From NCBI RefSeq assembly GCF_009754945.1, contig NZ_WPIN01000002.1, forward strand, positions 434,001 to 498,000: a stretch of DNA of 64,000 bases, read 5' to 3'. Of the stretch, positions 9,544 to 16,462 are shown in pieces (position 1 is the stretch's first letter; every line of letters begins with the position of its first letter). The translations under genes were made by a program, and so were the position numbers. The notes under the pieces were generated by a model. It saw nothing but the letters and a program-made list of their open reading frames with translations, was not told the DNA's origin and ran no database searches. Source of the stretch: Spirosoma arboris. GTDB taxonomy: Bacteria; Bacteroidota; Bacteroidia; Cytophagales; Spirosomataceae.

Positions 9544-9606
9544 CAGCGAGACGGAGAACACAGAGTAATTTAGACGTTCTATTGCTCTGTGTTCTCCGTC
9601 TCGCTG
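9544..9606. repeat. long inverted repeat between convergent gldG and nuoM
   Basis: Perfect 22-bp arms 9544-9565 and 9585-9606 (the first begins CAGCGAGACGGAG), extendable inward to 26 pairs with one G-U. It lies between two convergent genes and could end transcription in both directions. Confidence 0.85.
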
Positions 9607-9623
9607 TCTACTAATTATTTATC

Positions 9624-11303
9624 CTACTCTACTGAAAATTTCACTAACCACTGCGCCACCGTTGTGCTGGTAAGATTAAAAATCAGATTCGGGAATATAC
9701 CCAGCAGCAATGCCATTAATCCCAAAGGGATTAGCATGAGTTTTTCGCGGGCATTCAAATCGGAGAGAACAGACGTTGATCCAGCTTGAGGCTCGAAAGG
9801 GCGAACCCAGGTTGATCCGAAAAACATGCGCTGGAGTGTCCAAAGGAAATACGCAGCCCCAAGTAGTATTCCCAGTGTAGCGATGGCCGTCATCCAGCCC
9901 GGCAACCAGTCCGACTGAAATCCACCCATGAGTGTGAATAATTCACCGACAAAACCTGAAAAGCCAGGCAAGCCCAATGACGCAAAAAACGCTATGACTG
10001 TTAAAGTAGTATATCGGGGCATGGGTTGCATTAGTCCCCGGTAAGAGTCAATCCGTCGATCATGCGTACGATCATAGAGGACACCCACAATGAGAAACAA
10101 CATAGCAGACAGCACGCCGTGGCTTACCATTTGGTAAATGGCTCCATTAATACCCTCAGCCGTCAGCGAAACTATGCCTAATAACACAAAACCCATGTGC
10201 GACACAGACGAATAGGCGATCATCTTTTTAAGGTCAGTCTGAGCCAGCGCATTCAATCCACCATATACAATCGATAAGACCCCCAATCCACCTAGTATCC
10301 GGGCATATTCGGCAGCACCATCCGGAAAGAAATCCCAAGCAATCCGTAGAAAACCATAGCCGCCAATTTTGAGTAACACGCCCGCCAGAACCACTGATAC
10401 AGGCGTGGGCGCTTCAACGTGCGCATCCGGTAGCCAAGTATGTAGTGGTACAATGGGTAACTTGATCGCAAACCCAATAAACACCGCCCAAAACGCCAGC
10501 ATCCGAGCAGGTAAACCTAGTATAATTGGTTCAGCAGCTGGATTCAGGAAGGCATCTGGCAGGTAATTAGAGCCATCAGACAGGTAGCGCATATCGAAGG
10601 TGTGAACAATCTGGGCAGAGTCTAGCTGTCCATTTTGCATATATCTTTGTAAGGTGTGGACGATATCAGTTGTTACCGCCGATGGATCAGCTACTAACCC
10701 GGCAGCAACCGCAGTACTCACGGGGTCCATCACAGATAGGTACAAACCAATCATCACCAACAAAATCAACAGCGACCCCAATAACGTGTAGAGAAAAAAC
10801 TTAATAGACGCATACTCCCGGCGCGGCCCGCCCCACAAGCCGATCAGGAAGTACATCGGTAGAAGCATAAACTCGAAAAACAGGAAAAACAGGAAGAAAT
10901 CGAGCGCTACAAAGCAACCCATAATGGTACCTGTTAGCAACAGATACAGTGAGTAATAAGCTTTAGTCCGATGTGTCAATGGCCATGAAGAAACCACACC
11001 TATCAACATTACTACTGCCGATAGCACGACTAGGGGTAAACTAATACCATCAACGCCAACCAAATAGTCAATAGAAGCAATACCCAGCCTCCCAAGCGGC
11101 AACGTAATCCAGTTGGCTTGCTCAAGAAGTTGATAACCCGTAATCGTTGTATCAAATATTATATAGGCTGCACCCGCCAAAACAACTTCAACAAGCGTTA
11201 TCAGCAAGGCAATCCAACGGAACCCCACTGACTGGCTTGCAGGAAGCAAAGCCACTACCAGTGAGCCGAGTAACGGAATAAAAATAAGTAGTGAAAGAAT
11301 CAT
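9624..11303 (-). CDS. nuoM: NADH-quinone oxidoreductase subunit M (NuoM)
   Basis: Antiporter-like proton-pumping subunit of complex I. About 14 hydrophobic helices. Conserved features are the helix-5 Glu in FFFEFMLLPMYFLIG, the quinone-antiporter core TWLPDAHVEAPTPVSVVLAG followed by VLLKIGGYGFLR (key Lys), and SSVSHMGFVLLG. The ATG at 11303 (MILSLLIFIPLLG) starts at the first helix; a longer reading would add 26 non-hydrophobic residues overlapping nuoL. 559 residues, slightly long for NuoM. It follows nuoL by 7 bases and is the last gene of the operon here: no nuoN follows, since gldG converges on it. Confidence 0.95.
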   Translation of the reverse strand: MILSLLIFIPLLGSLVVALLPASQSVGFRWIALLITLVEVVLAGAAYIIFDTTITGYQLLEQANWITLPLGRLGIASIDYLVGVDGISLPLVVLSAVVMLIGVVSSWPLTHRTKAYYSLYLLLTGTIMGCFVALDFFLFFLFFEFMLLPMYFLIGLWGGPRREYASIKFFLYTLLGSLLILLVMIGLYLSVMDPVSTAVAAGLVADPSAVTTDIVHTLQRYMQNGQLDSAQIVHTFDMRYLSDGSNYLPDAFLNPAAEPIILGLPARMLAFWAVFIGFAIKLPIVPLHTWLPDAHVEAPTPVSVVLAGVLLKIGGYGFLRIAWDFFPDGAAEYARILGGLGVLSIVYGGLNALAQTDLKKMIAYSSVSHMGFVLLGIVSLTAEGINGAIYQMVSHGVLSAMLFLIVGVLYDRTHDRRIDSYRGLMQPMPRYTTLTVIAFFASLGLPGFSGFVGELFTLMGGFQSDWLPGWMTAIATLGILLGAAYFLWTLQRMFFGSTWVRPFEPQAGSTSVLSDLNAREKLMLIPLGLMALLLGIFPNLIFNLTSTTVAQWLVKFSVE

Positions 11304-11310
11304 AAATACT

Positions 11311-13218
11311 TTACAGAATCCACCAAAGTACCAATAGCAATCCAACGACAGCCGCCGTAATGTACGACTGCACCTGGCCATTTTGCACGGAGCGCGTCAT
11401 TCGCCCCAGTCGGCCCGCCAACCAGGCGATACCATTCACTAAGCCATCAACACCTAAGCGATCAACCACCCGAGTTAAATGAGCCAGAACAACCGTTGAG
11501 ATACCCGCTCCATTTACCAGTCCATCGATTACTCGCCTGTCGGCCCGGCTCAAAAGAGACGCCAGCCTGTGCGTTGGGCTAATTACGATGTATTTGTAAA
11601 CTACATCTAAAAAACCGTACGAAATCGAAATTTGAACAAACACAGAATTAGTATGGGGTTCGGGCATTCGGAAACCAACCCAGCCACCCACTAACACCAG
11701 TCCAATAGAAATTGGAGCCAGCCACCAAAAGGAAGCCTCCTCTGTTATTGGAAGAATCTGAAAAAACCAGCTTCCATGAGCCGAAAGCGGATTGATTGAA
11801 AACCAAAGTCCGATCGAAAAAATGGCTAATAAAATCACCGGCCCGCGCATGAACCAATCCGGTTCGTGCGCCTGAGTTAATGGAATATCTTTATTACGAT
11901 AATCGCCAAAGAAAATGAGCCGCCACTGCCGGGCCATATATAAGGCCGTTAGCCCCGATGAAAGCAAAAGTAGTACTGGAACAAAATAGGCAAGTTTACT
12001 ACGCTGATCACTTGCCCAGGCGAAGGCCTCGCCCAGAATTACTTCCTTTGATAGAAATCCTGATAAAAAGGGTAGCCCGGCCAATGCCGCAGAGCAGATA
12101 GTATAACCAATAAAAGTGGTTGACAGAGTTTTCCGTAGCCCACCCATATGACGCATATCCTGCGTATGAACGGCATGAATAACAGCACCCACACTTAGAA
12201 ATAATCCTGCTTTAAAAAAGGCATGTGTCAGCAGATGAAACATTGCTCCGCTTACGTTTCCGGTTCCCATAGCGGCCACCATCAAGCCCAGTTGAGAAAC
12301 CGTTGAGAAAGCCAGAACCTTTTTTATATCCATTTGAAAAAGTGCTGAATACCCTCCCCAAACGGCAGTAATGGTACCAATTAGAGCAATTACAACCAGG
12401 GCATCGGGAGACAACAATGGGTGAATTCGGGCAAGCAGAAAAATTCCAGCAGCTACCATCGTGGCTGCGTGTAATAGAGCAGAAACAGGCGTCGGACCTT
12501 CCATAGCATCGGGAAGCCACGTCAGTAGTGGAAACTGGGCTGACTTACCAACGCAACCCATAAATAGGCAAAGCCCCAGTACAGTCGGTGCAATCGCACT
12601 CGCGCCTTTTAGCGACAGAATCTCAAAATCGAGCGTATGGAAATAATAGTACGTGAGGAAGATACCAAGTAGAAAACCAATATCTCCTACCCGATTCATC
12701 AGGAATGCTTTCATAGCCGCTTTCGATGCCGCCTGCCGTTCGGCATAAAAGCCAATCAACAGATAAGATGCCAATCCTACTAATTCCCAGAAGGCATACA
12801 TGACCAGCAGATTACCAGCCATAACAATGCCCAGCATGGAGCCAATAAACAACTGTAGATAGGCAAAATAACGGCGTAGTTTCGGTTCATCGTGCAGGTA
12901 GGAAATTGAATAGATTTGCACTAACAGAGCCACAAAGTGCACCAAAATAAGCATCATCGCAGCTAACGCGTCGACCCGAAGACTTATTGGAAACGATACC
13001 CCCGATAAAATAGCCCAATTCGCCAGAAGAGTTATCGGTTGTTTCGATAAACTCAACGCCAGCCCAATTGACAAAATCAGCCCTATGCCAGTCAATGCGA
13101 TAGCCAGAATACCGGCTATTCGGCGGCTTGCCACAGCCAATGCCAGAAATCCAGCAAAAGGTAGTGCAGGTAAGACGATCGTCAGCAGGTGAAGCAGTTG
13201 GGGAGTAGCAACGGGCAT
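11311..13218 (-). CDS. nuoL: NADH-quinone oxidoreductase subunit L (NuoL)
   Basis: Distal proton-pumping antiporter subunit of complex I. About 16 membrane helices with LLTWLPDAMEGPTPVSALLH and ATMVAAGIFLLAR, the Lys in MDIKKVLAFSTVSQLGLM, and a C-terminal long lateral-helix region ending at LLVLWWIL. The ATG at 13218 (MPVATPQLLHLL) is chosen because a hydrophobic helix follows; longer starts at 13254 (ATG) and 13272 (TTG) exist. 635 residues. It follows the 2OG oxygenase gene closely and precedes nuoM by 7 bases. Confidence 0.95.
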   Translation of the reverse strand: MPVATPQLLHLLTIVLPALPFAGFLALAVASRRIAGILAIALTGIGLILSIGLALSLSKQPITLLANWAILSGVSFPISLRVDALAAMMLILVHFVALLVQIYSISYLHDEPKLRRYFAYLQLFIGSMLGIVMAGNLLVMYAFWELVGLASYLLIGFYAERQAASKAAMKAFLMNRVGDIGFLLGIFLTYYYFHTLDFEILSLKGASAIAPTVLGLCLFMGCVGKSAQFPLLTWLPDAMEGPTPVSALLHAATMVAAGIFLLARIHPLLSPDALVVIALIGTITAVWGGYSALFQMDIKKVLAFSTVSQLGLMVAAMGTGNVSGAMFHLLTHAFFKAGLFLSVGAVIHAVHTQDMRHMGGLRKTLSTTFIGYTICSAALAGLPFLSGFLSKEVILGEAFAWASDQRSKLAYFVPVLLLLSSGLTALYMARQWRLIFFGDYRNKDIPLTQAHEPDWFMRGPVILLAIFSIGLWFSINPLSAHGSWFFQILPITEEASFWWLAPISIGLVLVGGWVGFRMPEPHTNSVFVQISISYGFLDVVYKYIVISPTHRLASLLSRADRRVIDGLVNGAGISTVVLAHLTRVVDRLGVDGLVNGIAWLAGRLGRMTRSVQNGQVQSYITAAVVGLLLVLWWIL

Positions 13219-13280
13219 TCGTAGTCGTTCGGAATTGGCCGCAAATATCCCCATTATACTGTGGGGAAGCAAACTGCTTT

Positions 13281-13889
13281 TTAGCCCGTTTTCAACCAGC
13301 CCGTAATACTTAGACGTTCGCGAGTAGCAGGTAAGACTTCGTGTTCCAGTCGACCGCTCTCAAAACAAACTAAGCGACCACCTGTTGGAGTAATTGTAAG
13401 TTGACGTTCGGCTTCTCCATTCTGGTCAGGAATGTAAAGAGCTAATTGGCCACCGTCGGCTTCTTGCCAGTCGGTATTGAGGTAACAGATAACCGAAAGC
13501 TTCCGGCGTGAATCGCTCCGAAACTGATCCAGGTGGCGTTTATAAAACGTGCCAGCCGGGTATCGGGCATAATGAAACTCAAACTCTCGCAGGCCTAAAT
13601 AGCAGGTTTGGTTAACGTATTGAACAAACTCTCCAATCCGTTTCAGAAAAGCACTTTCCGCCAGTGTAGCCGAGGCTTCGTCGATCCACAAAATTTCATC
13701 ACCACGAATGGCATTTTCGACTAGTACTTGCTGATTTCCAATGCCAGCCGCCCGAAACTGCCCTTCCATATGCCTTTTGTGGAGTTGATTAGCAAGAGCC
13801 TTAACTTCGACTGGATTCAGGAAATTATCAGCCATGCCATAGCCATCGGCCAGAATGCCCTCAATGATGGGTTCAAAAAGTGGATTCAT
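13281..13889 (-). CDS. 2-oxoglutarate/Fe(II)-dependent oxygenase (prolyl 4-hydroxylase/SM-20-like)
   Basis: Double-stranded beta-helix dioxygenase. The iron-binding triad is visible: His119 and Asp121 in KRHLDQF, and His183 in LEHEVLPATRERLSITGW, with Arg192 placed to bind 2-oxoglutarate. 202 residues, cytoplasmic, no signal peptide. It resembles bacterial SM-20/PHD-type proteins that hydroxylate protein side chains. It overlaps the end of nuoK by 4 nt and is followed by nuoL, so it is translated as part of the complex I operon. That placement suggests, but does not prove, a role in complex I assembly or in oxygen sensing tied to respiration. Confidence 0.88.
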   Translation of the reverse strand: MNPLFEPIIEGILADGYGMADNFLNPVEVKALANQLHKRHMEGQFRAAGIGNQQVLVENAIRGDEILWIDEASATLAESAFLKRIGEFVQYVNQTCYLGLREFEFHYARYPAGTFYKRHLDQFRSDSRRKLSVICYLNTDWQEADGGQLALYIPDQNGEAERQLTITPTGGRLVCFESGRLEHEVLPATRERLSITGWLKTG

Positions 13890-14197
13890 TGTTTTAATTC
13901 GTTCAATTCATCCAATTGTGCTGTGCGGAAATGGCGGTACACCTGTAGCACAATAGCCAATGCCACCGCCGATTCTGCAGCGGCTACAACCATAACAAAC
14001 AAAGCCAGCATCTGCCCTTGTAAACGATCAGGATCATATTGGCTAAAGGCAACAAGATTAATGTTTACAGCATTCAGCATTAACTCAATACCCATCAGTA
14101 CAACAATGGCATGACGTTTGAGGAGTACCACGGCCAACCCAATGCTGAACAGAGCGGCTCCAACGATTAAAAATAAATGGCTATCAACGGGTTGCAT
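13886..14197 (-). CDS. nuoK: NADH-quinone oxidoreductase subunit K (NuoK)
   Basis: Small membrane subunit of complex I with three helices. The two conserved membrane glutamates are in GIELMLNAVNINLVAF and AAAESAVALAIVL. 103 residues, the usual length. Its start overlaps the nuoJ end by 14 nt and its stop overlaps the next start (ATGA), showing translational coupling. Confidence 0.95.
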   Translation of the reverse strand: MQPVDSHLFLIVGAALFSIGLAVVLLKRHAIVVLMGIELMLNAVNINLVAFSQYDPDRLQGQMLALFVMVVAAAESAVALAIVLQVYRHFRTAQLDELNELKQ

Positions 14198-14741
14198 TTC
14201 GAGATGATTTTGCCAGAGGTGATGCTAAATAAGTAGCTCCTATGAGCGCTGCCAGCAGGAGGATACCTGCCAGTTCAAACGGAACCACGTACTCGGTCAT
14301 GAGTTGCTTACCAATTGTATTTACTGTGCTTTGCCAGCCAACGGGCTGATTTAATAAGGCAAAATTTGCCCGCACCAGCAATGTAAACAGAGCGGCAAAC
14401 AAACAACCCGTCACCAACACCGCTACTATCCACCCCGACCCGTTTCTGGAACGATTTAAGGATGCAATACGGTTGGGTTGTTGGCTATTTACATCGCCAG
14501 GGGGTTCTGGTTTGTGCGTAAGCATAACTCCAAAAATGACCAGCACTAACACGCCCCCTACATATATCATAATTTGGGCAATTGCCAGGAAATCAGCACT
14601 AGCGAGTACAAATAATCCGGCCACTCCCAGTAATGTCAACAGCAGAAAGAAAGCAGCATAGAGTACATTCCGAGTGAACAGAACAGCCAGCGCCCCAATA
14701 AGGCTAAGGCCAGCAAACGCATAAAAGGCAATTTGGATCAC
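14184..14741 (-). CDS. nuoJ: NADH-quinone oxidoreductase subunit J (NuoJ)
   Basis: Five-helix membrane subunit of complex I. The pi-bulge helix region YVGGVLVLVIFGVMLTHKP is clear. 185 residues from a GTG at 14741. It lies 20 bases after nuoI and overlaps nuoK. Confidence 0.93.
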   Translation of the reverse strand: MIQIAFYAFAGLSLIGALAVLFTRNVLYAAFFLLLTLLGVAGLFVLASADFLAIAQIMIYVGGVLVLVIFGVMLTHKPEPPGDVNSQQPNRIASLNRSRNGSGWIVAVLVTGCLFAALFTLLVRANFALLNQPVGWQSTVNTIGKQLMTEYVVPFELAGILLLAALIGATYLASPLAKSSRNATR

Positions 14742-14761
14742 TGATTCGTCAGTTTTTTTAG

Positions 14762-16378
14762 TTACGCCGATTCCCCATCGTCAGGCTTCGGTTTAGGCTT
14801 CATCGTTGGCCGAAACGCAGGCTTCGGTTTGGCAGGCTCAGCAATAGGCTCGTCGTCTTTTTTAATAATCTCTCCTGTTGAAGCTACCGGGCTATCTGTA
14901 TCTGATGCTAATTCGTCAGCCTTAGGGGTTGGTGCAGTTGGTTTCATTGTTGGGCGAAACGCAGGCGGTTTAGCCGCTGGTACAACCGGTGTTGTTGATT
15001 CCGAAGACTCGCTTACTGGACCCTCCACTGGTTTTACGGGTTTCATCGTCGGTCGAAAGCCTGTTACCTTAGGAAGAGATGCTTCAGGAGCGATTGGTAT
15101 ATCTGATTCCTCTGGTTTCGCCACGGCTGGCTTCATCGTTGGCCGGAAAGCAGGTTTAGCTTTAGGCAGCTCTGAAGTCGATGCTACCTCCTCTGGTTTA
15201 ACAATTGCCTCCTCCAGCTTTACTACCTCATCTGGCTCACTTGACTGCTCCGCTAATTTTGTCGGCTTCATCGTTGGCCGAAACGCAGGTTTAGGTGCAG
15301 ACTCCTCAGAGAGGGCTGGCAAATCTTCCTTCGATTCTTCTGGCTTTGACACCGCTGGTTTCATCGTAGGTCGGAAAGCGGGCTTAGCTTTAGGTGGTTC
15401 GGAAGACGATAGTTCTTCACCTAATTCTTTCTCCTTCACAGGAGGTTTCATTGATGGGCGGAATGCAGGTTTGGGCACTATTGACTTTTCAGACGTTACC
15501 GACTTTTCAGCTTGTAGCCCATCGGCAGACACGTCTGTAACATGGATTATGGGTTTCTGAGTCGGTTTAAAAACTGGGTGCTTGGTGGTTTCTATAGCTC
15601 CTTGGGCTATCTGTTGCATTTCCTGCGGAGTGGCATCCGTTAGTGGATGTTCAATAGCTGGGTCTTCAGAGTTCGCAGGTTCTACTGGCTCAATTTTGGC
15701 AACAGGCTTTGCCGTTGGCCGGAATACAGGCCGGGCTGGACTAGGTTTGGGTGTAACTGGCTGATCGTCCGCATTGGAAGTCTGAGTTGTCGAGGCTGCC
15801 TTTGCTGCTAACTGAGCCGCTTTAGCGGCTTCTTTCTCAAACAGGAATTGCTCATACAACGACCGTTTTTCATTGGCTTCTTCCTCGCTCAGGTTCGAAA
15901 AATTATAGGTCAGTTTGCCTAACTCAAACTCACTATAATCAAATTTTTTATCCATCGTCAGGCATTCGGTAGGGCATACTACCGTACAAAGGCCGCAATA
16001 GCAGCACTTGGCCATGTCGATGTCAAACTTGGCAGCATACAATCGAATGGGCGAGCCATCCGATGCTCGACCGACTTCTTCAGTCGCTTTTATAGCGTCA
16101 ATTGTAATGCAGTCAACCGGGCACACTTTGGCGCATTTATCGCAAACGATACAATCGTCGATCTCATTACGAAGTCGATAACGACCATTGTCAGGAATAG
16201 GCAATTGTTCGTGCGGGTACTGAAGCGTGACTAAGCCATTCTGAAGGTCAAAATAGTTATCACTCGCAATACCCTCGGGAGTCCGTCGATGGGTAGCATT
16301 TCGAAGATGCCTCAACGTGAGACTTAATCCCTTGAGCGTTGTTCGTATACCCGATTGTATGTCCTTGAAGTATGGCAT
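14762..16378 (-). CDS. nuoI: NADH-quinone oxidoreductase subunit I (NuoI) with a long repeat-bearing C-terminal extension
   Basis: Ferredoxin-like peripheral subunit of complex I that carries two [4Fe-4S] clusters on the path to quinone. The core (residues 1 to about 185) has both CxxCxxCxxxCP motifs: CIVCDKCAKVCP and CCYCGLCTVVCP. A normal NuoI ends soon after. Here an Ala/Glu-rich helix (EKEAAKAAQLAAKAA) leads into about 340 residues of Pro/Lys/Glu/Ser-rich, probably disordered sequence with nine copies of an (A)FRPTMKP-type motif (near bases 15704, 15550, 15444, 15356, 15266, 15130, 15042, 14941, 14797), separated by acidic spacers of about 20-40 residues. There is no stop or frameshift between core and tail. 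Start ATG at 16378 (MPYFKDIQSGI); a GTG at 16438 would run through the upstream hairpin. Total 538 residues, about three times the usual size. Confidence 0.93.
   Translation of the reverse strand: MPYFKDIQSGIRTTLKGLSLTLRHLRNATHRRTPEGIASDNYFDLQNGLVTLQYPHEQLPIPDNGRYRLRNEIDDCIVCDKCAKVCPVDCITIDAIKATEEVGRASDGSPIRLYAAKFDIDMAKCCYCGLCTVVCPTECLTMDKKFDYSEFELGKLTYNFSNLSEEEANEKRSLYEQFLFEKEAAKAAQLAAKAASTTQTSNADDQPVTPKPSPARPVFRPTAKPVAKIEPVEPANSEDPAIEHPLTDATPQEMQQIAQGAIETTKHPVFKPTQKPIIHVTDVSADGLQAEKSVTSEKSIVPKPAFRPSMKPPVKEKELGEELSSSEPPKAKPAFRPTMKPAVSKPEESKEDLPALSEESAPKPAFRPTMKPTKLAEQSSEPDEVVKLEEAIVKPEEVASTSELPKAKPAFRPTMKPAVAKPEESDIPIAPEASLPKVTGFRPTMKPVKPVEGPVSESSESTTPVVPAAKPPAFRPTMKPTAPTPKADELASDTDSPVASTGEIIKKDDEPIAEPAKPKPAFRPTMKPKPKPDDGESA
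14790..15735 (-). repeat. nine FRPTMKP-type coding repeats in the nuoI tail
   Basis: Nine related segments encode, in protein order, VFRPTAKP, VFKPTQKP, AFRPSMKP, AFRPTMKP, AFRPTMKP, AFRPTMKP, GFRPTMKP, AFRPTMKP and AFRPTMKP. Spacing between copies is irregular (roughly 90-155 bases) and the spacers are not repeats of each other, so only the motif is conserved. Confidence 0.9.
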
Positions 16379-16387
16379 TTTTAACGA

Positions 16388-16462
16388 GTGAAAGAATGAA
16401 AGAGCGAAAGAGCGAATTTTCGGCGTAAACCTTCTCACTCTTTCGCTCTTTCATTCTTTCGC
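16388..16462. repeat. long inverted repeat between E1 gene and nuoI
   Basis: Arms 16388-16415 and 16435-16462 pair at 26 of 28 positions. Each arm is itself an 8-nt tandem series (GTGAAAGA, ATGAAAGA, GCGAAAGA). The outer end touches the E1 stop codon, and the hairpin lies just upstream of the nuoI ATG, so it may separate the two messages. Confidence 0.85.

Noticed and set aside
14829..15560. A 243-codon plus-strand frame opposite the nuoI tail
   Set aside because: It is the antisense shadow of the repeat tail; its Gly/Ser/Val-rich repeats are the complement of the FRPTMKP coding units and there is no start context or homology.
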